64,000 nucleotides of DNA from Curtobacterium sp. VKM Ac-2922. Its GTDB lineage: Bacteria; Actinomycetota; Actinomycetes; Actinomycetales; Microbacteriaceae. This document shows positions 23,554-32,068 of the stretch, piece by piece. The notes beneath the pieces were generated by a model. The model was not told the DNA's origin and ran no database searches. It saw only the letters and a list, made by a program, of their open reading frames with translations. Made by a program: the position numbers and the translations under genes. How positions within the stretch are numbered: the first letter of the stretch is position 1; the number at the start of each line of letters is the position of its first letter. The stretch covers positions 341,288 through 405,287 of the forward strand of contig NZ_JALGRO010000001.1 of the NCBI RefSeq assembly GCF_022815645.1, given 5' to 3'.

Positions 23554-24453
23554 TCACTCGTTCGACGGATCGTCGGCCACGAACGTGACCGGCGCGCCTC
23601 GGGTCGAGCGGCGACGATGGACGACCTCGGTCAGGACCGCCGGGTCCGCGCGGAACGTGATGGCCTCGACCAGGCCGTCGACCACCGTGAAGTCGAAGGC
23701 GACCATCGGCCGCCCACGGTGGAACCACGCCGCGCCGGGTCGACCGCCCACGAGTGCGGGCACCGCCGCCCGGGCACTGCCGTCGAAGAAGGCCGCGACC
23801 GCTTCTCGGCCGTCGATGGCGCGAGGCGTGCCCGCTGCGATCGCGGCGGGGTCCGCCCCGACGGTCGCGCCCGGCGCGAGCAGGGACAGCAACCGCCCGA
23901 GGTCCCCGCCCCGTGCCGCTGACATGAACGCATCGACCACCTCGGCATCGCCCATGACGCCGTCACGCTCCGCGTCCGCCAGACGCGCGCGGGCCCGTGA
24001 AGCGAGTTTCCGCGCCGCCTCGGGCGTGCGATCGAGGATCGTGCCGATCGTGGTGAAGTCGAATGCGAACACCTCATGGAGCACCCACGCAACACGCTCG
24101 GTCGGGGTCAGCTCGTCGAGGACGACGCCCAACGCCTGCCCGACCGCTTCGCGGTGCTCCGTGCGTTGGGCGGGGTCTGCCGCGTCCGCACCACCAGCAC
24201 CCCGATCGGACTCGACCAGGTCGTCGTGCAGCTCCATGGGCACCGGCACCCGCGCTCGGAGCCGATCGAGGCACAACCGCGTCGTGACCGTGGTCAACCA
24301 GGCGGGCACGTTCGTGATCGCGTCAGTGGTGGCGTGGAAGCGGAACCACGCGAGCTGGACGACGTCCTCGGCGTCCCCACGGTCGTCGAGGATCCTGCTC
24401 GCGATGTTCACGAGTCGTCGACGCTCGTGCTCGAAGACCTCCGCCTCGCCCAT
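23554..24453 (-). CDS. ECF41/SigJ-type RNA polymerase sigma factor
   Basis: A 299-residue protein. Sigma region 2 is at about residues 8-65 (ILDDRGDAEDVVQLAWFRFH), region 4 at about 105-160 (ELTPTERVAWVLHEVFAFDFTTI), and a SnoaL-like C-terminal domain follows (about 170-295). The DGREAVAAFF and NPR-type tail segments regulate activity in this group. ECF41 genes usually neighbour an oxidoreductase or carboxymuconolactone decarboxylase gene; here the neighbour is a DUF1059 gene instead. Such sigma factors have no separate anti-sigma factor. Confidence 0.9.
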   Translation of the reverse strand: MGEAEVFEHERRRLVNIASRILDDRGDAEDVVQLAWFRFHATTDAITNVPAWLTTVTTRLCLDRLRARVPVPMELHDDLVESDRGAGGADAADPAQRTEHREAVGQALGVVLDELTPTERVAWVLHEVFAFDFTTIGTILDRTPEAARKLASRARARLADAERDGVMGDAEVVDAFMSAARGGDLGRLLSLLAPGATVGADPAAIAAGTPRAIDGREAVAAFFDGSARAAVPALVGGRPGAAWFHRGRPMVAFDFTVVDGLVEAITFRADPAVLTEVVHRRRSTRGAPVTFVADDPSNE

Positions 24454-24465
24454 GCGCCCACCCTA

Positions 24466-24570
24466 GGCCGGCCGCGCCGTCCGGAACGGCGCGACAGCTG
24501 GCCTTGGACCCGTGATCCTGCGGACGGGAGGCGCGGGGGGGACCCCGCCCCGCTCCTCCAGTCCGTCGTG
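24466..24570. repeat. 105-bp dispersed intergenic repeat, copy 1
   Basis: About 85 percent identical by eye to 31961-32066. The 3' half can fold as a hairpin (GACGGGAGG ... CCTCCAGTC). Both copies lie between genes and share the order GGCCGGCCGCGC, GGAACGG, TCCTGCGGACGGGAGG, CCCCGCCCCGCTCCTCCAGT. Confidence 0.75.
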
Positions 24571-24663
24571 AACCCCGTCCAGTGCCGGATCCGCCACCGC
24601 AAGCAGGCCGCTGGCCGTTCTGACGGCACTCGCCCGCAGCGTCGATGTCTACGGTTGGGTCCC

Positions 24664-25569
24664 ATGACCGTCACGATGATCGACAGCGCAGCCAGCATGC
24701 GGGCTCTGGTGGACACCGCACCTGACCAGTGGCCTGCCGCCGTCCGTCGGCTGTGGGAACCGATGGGTGGGATGTACTCCTTCGTCCCCGGCGGACCGGA
24801 CCTGGCCGTGGTCCACGCCCAGAACTTCGGGGTCGGTGTGTCCGCGCCTCGGGGCCAGCTGCGCGCGGCCGTCGAGTCCTTGGAGCAGGCAGACGCCTGG
24901 GGCCGGATCGAGCGGGCCTTGGCGGACGGGCTGGGCGACCTCGCTGCCGCGAATCCGCACGTGACGGTCCCCGACCTCACCGTCCTGCTCGTGTTGGGGG
25001 ACCCCGCGAACACGCACTTCATGGACGAGATCCGCGGACTGTCGGCATTCGGTGGCATCAGCGGCTTCATCGCCATCACGGTCTGGCCGACCGAGGAGGT
25101 CCTGGGTCGTCTCGAAGGCATCGCATTGCACGAGCTGCACCACAACGTGCGCTACTCACCGGGCGGTGTGGTGTGGAACCCGCAGACCGTCACCGTTGGT
25201 GAGCACGTCGTCGCCGAGGGGCTCGCCGACCTGTTCGCCGTCGAGTCCCAGGGGCAGCGAGGCCTGACGCACTTCGTCAGCGAAGCGACCCGGAACAGCG
25301 ACGACGTGCTCCGCCGGGTCGTCGAGGGACTGGGCGTGACCGGCATGCAGGACTTCGCGGCGTGGGTCCTGGGTGACTCCAGCGCACGTCTGTTCGGGTC
25401 GACACCGGTGGGTCTGCCCACGGGCGCCGGGTACGCGGCCGGAGCGCGCATCGTCCAGGCCTACCTGGACGTCACGGGGCAGGACGCGGCTGCCAACGTC
25501 ACGACCCCGGCATCCGAGATCCTCGCGGTCGCGCTGCCACAGTTGGGTCTGGGAACACAACGCAGCTGA
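24664..25569 (+). CDS. DUF2268-type putative zinc peptidase
   Basis: A 301-residue protein. GIALHELHHNVRYS (about residue 158) carries a His-Glu-x-x-His zinc motif. It is followed about 30 residues later by VVAEGLADLFAVES, a likely third ligand (Glu) segment. This layout matches the DUF2268/YjaZ predicted Zn-dependent proteases. There is no signal peptide, so it acts in the cytoplasm. Substrate unknown. It sits just before a small hydrolase-like fragment. Confidence 0.78.
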   Translation: MTVTMIDSAASMRALVDTAPDQWPAAVRRLWEPMGGMYSFVPGGPDLAVVHAQNFGVGVSAPRGQLRAAVESLEQADAWGRIERALADGLGDLAAANPHVTVPDLTVLLVLGDPANTHFMDEIRGLSAFGGISGFIAITVWPTEEVLGRLEGIALHELHHNVRYSPGGVVWNPQTVTVGEHVVAEGLADLFAVESQGQRGLTHFVSEATRNSDDVLRRVVEGLGVTGMQDFAAWVLGDSSARLFGSTPVGLPTGAGYAAGARIVQAYLDVTGQDAAANVTTPASEILAVALPQLGLGTQRS

Positions 25570-25584
25570 TAGGAGATCGCGATC

Positions 25585-25959
25585 GTGGAGTGCGTCCAGG
25601 AACTCGCGCGCCGCGCTGGCATCAGCGTCCGAGCGGAGCCGAGCGCGTACGTCGACGATGAGACGGCGGCACTGCACCGTGGGCGGGGTGTGATCGTCCG
25701 TGACGTTCCCGGTGCCGCCCACTCAGTCTGGTACAGCCACTTCGACGAGTTCGTCGCCGCGCTGCCCGAGGTGTTCCAGGAGGTGATCGGTCACGGGGAC
25801 GGCTCGGTGGAGTCGTGGGACGAGTCCACGTCGCCCTGCCGCTCGTCTCCCGTCGAGAAGAACGCATCGAGGTACTCGTCAGGAGCGAGGTCGGAGTCGC
25901 GCATGAGCGAGAAGACCTCGGCTCCGTCGCCGAGGTCGTCGGCGACGGCGTACGCCTGA
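25585..25959 (+). CDS. Alpha/beta-hydrolase C-terminal-like small protein
   Basis: The frame starts at GTG with AGGAG 9 bp upstream. Residues 1-75 (GRGVIVRDVPGAAHSVWYSHFDEFVAAL) resemble the final strand, catalytic-His loop and last helix of an alpha/beta hydrolase. The final 50 residues are antisense to the DUF4288 gene and look non-coding. It is probably a remnant of a larger hydrolase gene, though it keeps its own ribosome site. Confidence 0.45.
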   Translation: MECVQELARRAGISVRAEPSAYVDDETAALHRGRGVIVRDVPGAAHSVWYSHFDEFVAALPEVFQEVIGHGDGSVESWDESTSPCRSSPVEKNASRYSSGARSESRMSEKTSAPSPRSSATAYA

Positions 25960-26141
25960 GCGAGCCCGACGTACTCGGCGTCCACGTTCTCGGCGTACTC
26001 AGCGGCTTCGGCCTCGGCTTTCGCGATCGCGTGTGCGAAGTCAGCGGCCAGGACGATCACGACACGCTCCTCGTAGATGCTCTCGACGTGGCGGAACACG
26101 CAACGGACTCCGAACCACGCCTCGGTGACGTTCTGGTGCAT
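25791..26141 (-). CDS. DUF4288-like protein
   Basis: A 116-residue acidic protein. WFGVRCVFRHVESIYEERVV then AADFAHAIAKAEAEAAEYAE fits DUF4288, a short alpha/beta domain of unknown function. It starts at ATG 26141. The 3' part overlaps the opposite frame 25585-25959 by 169 bp. Confidence 0.65.
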   Translation of the reverse strand: MHQNVTEAWFGVRCVFRHVESIYEERVVIVLAADFAHAIAKAEAEAAEYAENVDAEYVGLAQAYAVADDLGDGAEVFSLMRDSDLAPDEYLDAFFSTGDERQGDVDSSHDSTEPSP

Positions 26142-26245
26142 GGACCGAGCGTAGGTCCCACCCGCGCGAAGCTGGAGGGTGCGCCTGCTCTTCGGCCGGT
26201 GATCAGCCACTGGAATCGCCGACCGAGGAGTCGGGGTGCGACGGT

Positions 26246-26668
26246 TCAGTGCTCGGGTACGTGGACGGTGCCGTCGAACCACGGCAGGCGGTAGCGGGCG
26301 GTCCACTCGTCGAAACGCTTCATGTCCAGGAGCGCGTCTTCCCTGATCACTGGACGGGTCTCTCCGGTGCCGCGCGCCAACACGGCGCTGACCTGCTTTC
26401 GGAGACGCCTCGTTGCAAGCTGCTGCCACGCGGTCAGCGTGATCTCGCCGCAGATGACGAGGAGCATGCTCCCGAACAGGAGGACGTTCGGCCACATTCG
26501 CTCACCGGTCGACTTGAACCCCTGGGCGCCGAACACGATGAGCAGTGTCGCGACGTAGGCGACGAGCAGCCCGCGAGCCGCGTTCTGGGTCACGATCACG
26601 GTGCGGCGGGTGTGGGCGGCTTCGGCACCGACGCGGCGTGTCCACTCGTCGCTGAGATCGGGGCCCAC
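26246..26668 (-). CDS. Hypothetical two-helix membrane protein
   Basis: A 140-residue protein with two hydrophobic helices (about residues 33-50 and 61-80), a basic middle (QLATRRLRKQVSAVLARG) and an acidic C-terminus. No family is recognised. It stands alone between genes of unrelated function. Confidence 0.55.
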   Translation of the reverse strand: MGPDLSDEWTRRVGAEAAHTRRTVIVTQNAARGLLVAYVATLLIVFGAQGFKSTGERMWPNVLLFGSMLLVICGEITLTAWQQLATRRLRKQVSAVLARGTGETRPVIREDALLDMKRFDEWTARYRLPWFDGTVHVPEH

Positions 26669-26746
26669 ACGAGGAGTGTGGCAGGTCCCGGCGCTCTCGT
26701 CCCTGCGACCTCGTGCAGCCTCGGTGATGACGCTTGTTGCGTGGTG

Positions 26747-27313
26747 CTACCGGATCTCGTAGGTGCCGTCGAGCCGGGCGCGGGCGATGACGTGGCCGGT
26801 GATCGCGTGGATGGCGTCCTCGAGGGTGAAGGTGTCGGGCAGAGTCAGGTGTTGGTCGAGGGCGAAGAGCTGGAAGACGTAGGAGTGGGGTCCGTGGGAG
26901 CGGATCGGGAGGGGGCCGAAGTAGCCGCGGCGGCCGAGGCCGCCCTTGCCGTGGGTGAGCCCGCGGAGGGGGCTGGGGTGGGTGAGAGCGTTCTCCGGGA
27001 TGCTGCCGAGTGCTGGGTCGATACCGATCGTGAGTGCGTGGGTGGCAGGTCGACCGAACGGGACGTCGGGGTCTTGGGCGATGAGGACGAGTTCCTGGGT
27101 ACCGGCCGATGGAGTCGTCCATTCCAGAGCCGGCGAGATGTTCGGGCCGCGCATCCTGCCGCGGTGCTTCTCGGGAATGGGTGCCCCGTGGGTGAACGCG
27201 GGGCTGGTGAGCGTGAAGGTCTCTGGTGCCTGGAGGGCGGGGTTGGCCCAGGCGAGGGTGTGCTGGCCGGCGCGCCTGTTGCGGAGGAGCAGTCCGAGGG
27301 GGTTGGCAGGCAT
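26747..27313 (-). CDS. YbhB/YbcL-family (phosphatidylethanolamine-binding-like) protein
   Basis: A 188-residue cytoplasmic protein of the PEBP superfamily. FTLTSPAFTHGAPIP, GPNISPALEWT, AQDPDVPFGRPATHAL and SHGPHSYVFQLFALD are the conserved anion-binding-pocket segments of bacterial YbhB proteins. Physiological ligands are unknown. A GAAAGGAAC ribosome site precedes ATG 27313; longer frames upstream are Arg-rich and non-coding. Confidence 0.9.
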   Translation of the reverse strand: MPANPLGLLLRNRRAGQHTLAWANPALQAPETFTLTSPAFTHGAPIPEKHRGRMRGPNISPALEWTTPSAGTQELVLIAQDPDVPFGRPATHALTIGIDPALGSIPENALTHPSPLRGLTHGKGGLGRRGYFGPLPIRSHGPHSYVFQLFALDQHLTLPDTFTLEDAIHAITGHVIARARLDGTYEIR

Positions 27314-27526
27314 GGTTCGTGGTTCCTTTCGGGTGCGAACGGGGGGGGCGGAGGGTGCGGTCGAAGCGGGTGAAAGCGACCCCCTCGATACCAGCATCGT
27401 GCCCGACGGCGGGTCGGGACCCGCTCCCGTGCGCTGACCTTGCCCGGTGCCTGCGGTCCTGAGCGCCCGCAGAGCACGGGCGTTCACGGACCTCGTGCCC
27501 GCGGCCACATCACAAGGACTCCTCCC

Positions 27527-28700
27527 GTGCTCACCGTTCTCCTGCTCCCTGGCGCGCTCCGCGCCTTCGTCCCGGCCTTGCTCGGCCGCTCAGCGCTCGC
27601 GATGGCCGGCCTCGGATCGATCCTGGCCGTCCGAGCCAGTACCGGCTCCTTCACCTCCGCCGGTGTGGCCTCCGCGGTGTTCGGACTGGCGAACGTGGTC
27701 GCCGCGCCCTGGCGGGCAGGAGCGGTGGACCGGTGGGGCCAACGTCTCGTGCTGAGCCTGTTGGGCATCTCGCAGGCATTCGGCTTTGCGGGGCTCGCGA
27801 TCGCGGCGGCCGTCGACGCACCGTTCGTGGCCTTCGTGTCGCTCTCCGTGGTCGTCGGTGCGACGGCACCGCCGCTCGGCGCTGCGATGCGCGTCATCTG
27901 GGGAGGGATCACCGACGCCGGTGACCAGCGGAAGCAGGCGTTCAGTCTCGACGCGGTCGCCGAGGAACTGCTGTTCGTCGGCGGTCCCGTCGCCATCGCG
28001 GCACTCGTCACCACGACGTCCGCGGCGGTCGGACTCCTGGTCACCGGGGTCGTGGTCCTCGTCGGCACACTTGGTCTGACGAGCAGCGCTGCATCCCGGG
28101 CACGGACCGGAAGCGCGCTCCCCACCCCCGCGCGTGAGCGTCCCCTGCGTCAACCCGGGTTCCTGCGGGTACTCGTGGTGCTGACCGGCGTCGGCTGCAT
28201 CCTCGGCGTCGCGGAGATCGTCGCACCGGCTGTCGCTGACGAGAACGGTGCGGTCGCGGCGTCGGGGTTGGTTGATGGCTGCGTTCGCCGGGGGCAGGGC
28301 GCTCGGCGGACTTGCCTACGGTCACGTGCGCTGGCGTGCGTCCCTCGGGACCAAGATGCTGCTGCTGGGCATCGGGATGGGCGCCGTCGCGGTCGCTGTG
28401 TCGCAGGCCCGTTCGCTCGTGCCGTTCGCCGTCGGGTTGGCGATCCTGGGGGTCTTCCTCGCGCCGTCGCTCGTCACCGGCTACCTCGTCGGGGACGCCA
28501 TCGTGCCCGAGCGGAGCCGGACCGAGGCCTCGACCTGGGTCAACACAGCGGTGAACCTCGGCGCAGCGATGGCGTCGGCCGTCGCCGGCGTGCTCATCGA
28601 CCAGACGACCGCGCTCCTGCCCCTGGCACTCGTCGGGCTCCTCGCCGTCCTCAGCTCCACGGTCGTGCCGTGGCGCCGCCTGCGCCACATCGGCGGATGA
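27527..28700 (+). pseudogene. MFS transporter gene with a single-base frameshift
   Basis: From GTG 27527 the frame encodes helices 1-7 of a major facilitator transporter (for example DRWGQRLVLSLLGISQAFGF). At 28268 the frame is lost. The next frame continues at once with LMAAFAGGRALGGLAYGHVR and helices 8-12 to a stop at 28698. One extra T in GGGGTTGGTTGATGG explains the break. Either the gene is inactivated or the read is wrong. Its nearest class is drug/sugar efflux MFS proteins. Confidence 0.8.
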
Positions 28701-28729
28701 GGTGCTCCGGTGCTCCGAGTTGTCCGTCC

Positions 28730-29977
28730 CTACCGGACGGTGTTCGTCCGCAGTGGAGAGCACGCCGCGACGAGGAAGGCGCCGGCGAAGACGAGCGTCA
28801 CCGCAAGCAGCGCGACCCCATCGCCGGCGACGGTCATGAGTGCGCCGCCAGCCACCGCTCCGGCGGCCGCGAGCGTCCTGTTGGCGCTGCGCATCGTCCC
28901 GTTCATCCGGCCCAGGAGCGCATCGGGTGTGGCGGTCTGGCGGAGGCTCATCTCGTTCGCGTTCTCGCACCCCGCGGCAGCGCCGCTCACGGCGAACGCG
29001 ACGAACAGGACCACGACCGTGCTCGTCGGCGCCGCACCACCGGTGCTGACGATCGCCAGGGCGATCGCCGCCCAAGCGATCGGGTAGGAGGCTCGTGCGG
29101 CGATGATCGTGCGGCCCGCGCCGAAACGTGTGCCGAGGTGGGGAGCCGCGGTCGCGCCGAGGAGCATCGCGACGCCGTTGACGGCGAGGATCGCTCCGTA
29201 CACGACTGCGGGCAGTCCGAGCGTGCGGAGCGCGAGGGTCGCGAAGACGGTAAGTGCGGCCGCGTTGGCGAGGAACCAGAGGTGCGTGGACAGCGCCAGT
29301 GGCGCCAACGTCGCGTGCCCGTACGTCCACCGCAGGCCGTCAGCGATGTCGCCCCGCAGCCGCACACCGGCTCGGCGTTCGGGCGTGGGCTCGACGACGC
29401 GCACCCGGGAGACGAGGACGGCGTCGACGAAGTAGCTCACGGCGTCGAGCGCGATCGCGATCGGTGCTGTCACGATGCTGACCAGGATGCCTCCGAAGCC
29501 GGGGCCGATCGTCTGCGCTGCCGCGTCACTCTGGTCCACCCGCGCGTTCGCTGCCAGCAGCAGCGAGCGGGGCACGATCCGCGGCAGGAGCGACTGCGTG
29601 GCAGCGAAGCCCACGACGGACAGGATCCCGAACACGAACAGCGCCGAAGCCGTCACCCAGAGGTCCAGATGTCCCGTCAGCCACAGGAGCGGGATCGTCG
29701 CGAGACACAGGCCGCGGCCGACACTCGCCCAGACCAGCAGCGGCTTCCGCCGGAACCGGTCGACGTAGGCGCCGACGATCAGACCGAACAGTGCGTACGG
29801 CAGGAACTGGGCTGCGTTCACCAGCCCGACCTCGAACGGACTGGCGTGGAGCACCGTCACCACGAGGACGGGGACGGCCACCGCGCTGATCGCTGATCCG
29901 AACGACGACACGGTCGCGGCGGACCAGTACGGGCGGAACCCGGGCACACGACGCAGCGTGGTCACGTCGTCGCCCAT
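28730..29977 (-). CDS. MFS transporter (EntS/MFS_3-like)
   Basis: A 415-residue protein with about 12 membrane helices. FRPYWSAATVSSFGSAISAVAVP at the N-terminus and GAYVDRFRRKPLLVWASVGRG (the cytoplasmic loop 2-3 motif) are typical of the enterobactin-exporter-like MFS_3 group. It is convergent with the frameshifted MFS gene, only 29 bp apart. A short piece of this gene (about 29733-29790) is also found at 36586-36650. The substrate is unknown. Confidence 0.88.
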   Translation of the reverse strand: MGDDVTTLRRVPGFRPYWSAATVSSFGSAISAVAVPVLVVTVLHASPFEVGLVNAAQFLPYALFGLIVGAYVDRFRRKPLLVWASVGRGLCLATIPLLWLTGHLDLWVTASALFVFGILSVVGFAATQSLLPRIVPRSLLLAANARVDQSDAAAQTIGPGFGGILVSIVTAPIAIALDAVSYFVDAVLVSRVRVVEPTPERRAGVRLRGDIADGLRWTYGHATLAPLALSTHLWFLANAAALTVFATLALRTLGLPAVVYGAILAVNGVAMLLGATAAPHLGTRFGAGRTIIAARASYPIAWAAIALAIVSTGGAAPTSTVVVLFVAFAVSGAAAGCENANEMSLRQTATPDALLGRMNGTMRSANRTLAAAGAVAGGALMTVAGDGVALLAVTLVFAGAFLVAACSPLRTNTVR

Positions 29978-30094
29978 GACAGAACGCTCGCAGACCGCAG
30001 CCCCACGAGCAAGCACGCACACAACTCCCCCGGTGCCGGTGAACCGCGGAGAGCGAAGACGCCTCTCCTCACGTTCCACCGGTTGGATGGACCC

Positions 30095-30631
30095 GTGACC
30101 ATCGTGATCCTCACCGGGATGCCCGGGGCCGGCAAGTCCACCGTGAGTCGCCTGCTCGCGGCGAGGCGCTCGAGGGCAGCGAGGATCTCGGCCGACGATC
30201 TCCACTCGATGATCGTCTCCGGGGCCGTCTGGCCGCTCGGACTACCCGCGGACGAAGCCGATCGGCAGGTCGACCTCGTGTACCGGAACCTGTCCGCACT
30301 CGCCGAGAACTTCGCGGACGCGGATTTCAACGTGGTCATCGACTGCGTGATCCCGGACGGCGCGCATCTCCAGCGACTCCTCGAGCTCATGTCGCCGCGA
30401 TCGCCAGAACTCGTCGTCCTCGCACCGGGTGCGGTGACGTGCCGAGAACGAAACGCGGCGAGAGAGGCGAGCGAGAAGTTCGACTTCGACGGGTACGAGC
30501 AACTCGATGAGTCCATGCGGGCCGGATTCGGCGGTCGCGGTCGGTGGTTGGACACCAGCAATCTGAGCAAGGACGAGACAGCCGAGCTGATCGAGCAGTA
30601 CCTCAGCCCGGACGGTGCCCCGTCGCCGTGA
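30095..30631 (+). CDS. AAA_33-type P-loop kinase
   Basis: A 178-residue protein starting with TIVILTGMPGAGKSTVSRLL (Walker A at residues 8-15). It continues with RISADDLHSMIVSG (substrate loop with Asp) and VVIDCVIPDGAHLQRLLEL (Walker B-like strand). This resembles chloramphenicol-phosphotransferase-like and polynucleotide-kinase-like small kinases. The start is GTG 30095; ATG 30083 would add four residues. Substrate unknown. Confidence 0.72.
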   Translation: MTIVILTGMPGAGKSTVSRLLAARRSRAARISADDLHSMIVSGAVWPLGLPADEADRQVDLVYRNLSALAENFADADFNVVIDCVIPDGAHLQRLLELMSPRSPELVVLAPGAVTCRERNAAREASEKFDFDGYEQLDESMRAGFGGRGRWLDTSNLSKDETAELIEQYLSPDGAPSP

Positions 30632-30718
30632 ACGGTCCGGGACACTTCGAATGATCACTCGTTCGGACACTCGCCGTGCGCGAGCTGCTCTGACGTCGCC
30701 TCGGCATACGGTTCCGTC

Positions 30719-31159
30719 ATGACCGCGTTCTCCACCGACGACGTCCTGGGCAACCGGCTGGACTTCGAGATCGCCCGCGACGACTTCGTCCGCCGGTTCC
30801 GAGACGCCGCCGTGCGCGATGCCGAGACATGGCTTCGACGTGAGGGCTACCGGGTCATCGACATGGACGCCGGACGCTGGCAGAACGACCGGCAGATGCT
30901 CTCGACCTTCGCATCAGCGCTGTCGTTCCCCGGCTCCTTCGGGATGAACCTGGACGCGCTCGACGACTGCATGTCCGACGTAGCGGAAGCCGCATACGGG
31001 TGGGACCCTTCCGAGACGGGGCTCGTCCTGGTCCTCCACGGCTTCGACCGCATGTCCGAACAGATCCCACGGCCTGCCGCTCACCTTCAGGACATCCTCC
31101 GGAAGCAAGGACGATACGCGGCGCTCTTCGGACACCGGCTGCTGACGATCCTGGCCTGA
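30719..31159 (+). CDS. Barstar-family protein
   Basis: A 146-residue protein. GYRVIDMDAGRWQNDRQMLS, ALSFPGSFGMNLDALDDCMS and the final FGHRLLTILA match the barstar fold: the Asn-Leu-Asp-Ala-Leu-x-Asp/Glu segment contacts the barnase active site. No barnase-like RNase gene is adjacent. It could protect against a ribonuclease toxin made by competitors (orphan immunity), or regulate an endogenous RNase. Confidence 0.82.
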   Translation: MTAFSTDDVLGNRLDFEIARDDFVRRFRDAAVRDAETWLRREGYRVIDMDAGRWQNDRQMLSTFASALSFPGSFGMNLDALDDCMSDVAEAAYGWDPSETGLVLVLHGFDRMSEQIPRPAAHLQDILRKQGRYAALFGHRLLTILA

Positions 31160-31338
31160 AGCACGCCCGCGTCGAGCTGACGGCCGGGGAGGCGCAGGTG
31201 ACCGTGCGATGTCGCCGGTCTTCGGGCTGCCCGAAGATGGGGACGCCCGATCGAGCGAGGTCGCGGCACCGATACTGGATCTTCCAGGGCGAGACACCGG
31301 TGGCATCGCCCTGACGACAGGCGAAGGGACGGTCACCG

Positions 31339-31947
31339 ATGGAACCTGCGTGGGACGGAGACGAAGCCGAGCTGCGCGACATGGCTGGAGAACTGCGGAG
31401 CCACCTCGACCTGGATCGCAGCCTCACCGAGATCGGGAGTGTGCACCTCGTCGGCGCGGGAGCGCTCAGGGTGATGGTCGCGCGCGACATCGACCTCACA
31501 GTGGTGGTTGCAGCGCTGCCTGACGGCGTCGTCCAGGCCGTGGGACGACTGGCAGGTCGGTTGAGCGAGGACGACCGCGTCCGTGAGGTCCTCATCCGCA
31601 ACGACACGGGTCGGTGGAACATCGATCCTCGTTACCCGGACGGCTTGTACCTGGGCATCCAGGCAGCAGGATCCGATGGACAACTGTGGAGTGTCGACGT
31701 CTGGTTCGTCGACGAGCCCGATCGACAGCCCGACCTGCTCCACCTCGAAACACTCGCCCCGCGCATCGACCCGTCGACCCAGTCGAGGATCCTCGAGATC
31801 AAACGAGCGCAGGACTGGACTCTGCCGGACGGCTCGCGGATGCCGAGTGTCGAGGTCTACAGGGCAGTCCTCGATCACGGCGTGTCGGGCCCCGAGGCAT
31901 TCCGCTTGCACATGGGTGCGCGCATCAGTCAGGTTGCCACCCCCTGA
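31339..31947 (+). CDS. Nucleotidyltransferase-like protein
   Basis: A 202-residue protein. VGAGALRVMVARDIDLTVVV (about residues 38-57) resembles the Gly-Ser...Asp-x-Asp signature of DNA-polymerase-beta-like nucleotidyltransferases, here with Gly-Ala in place of Gly-Ser. A third acidic position may lie in WSVDVWFVDEPD. The C-terminal half is helical. Substrate unknown. The start at 31339 follows a 180-bp gap after the barstar gene. Confidence 0.6.
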   Translation: MEPAWDGDEAELRDMAGELRSHLDLDRSLTEIGSVHLVGAGALRVMVARDIDLTVVVAALPDGVVQAVGRLAGRLSEDDRVREVLIRNDTGRWNIDPRYPDGLYLGIQAAGSDGQLWSVDVWFVDEPDRQPDLLHLETLAPRIDPSTQSRILEIKRAQDWTLPDGSRMPSVEVYRAVLDHGVSGPEAFRLHMGARISQVATP

Positions 31948-31960
31948 GCGACGAGGGAGT

Positions 31961-32066
31961 CGGCCGGCCGCGCTCCCTGGAACGGTGCGACAGCGGGCAT
32001 TCGACCTGTGGTCCTGCGGACGGGAGGAACGGGCGGACCCCGCCCCGCTCCTCCAGTCCGTCGTCA
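31961..32066. repeat. 105-bp dispersed intergenic repeat, copy 2
   Basis: Same orientation and order of blocks as 24466-24570. It lies between the convergent nucleotidyltransferase and hydrolase genes, so its hairpin half could serve as a terminator. Confidence 0.75.
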
Positions 32067-32068
32067 CC

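Noticed and set aside
27440..29896. An 818-codon open frame on the plus strand
   Set aside because: Its first third is the MFS gene up to the frameshift; the rest is Arg/Gly-rich antisense sequence over the opposite MFS gene.
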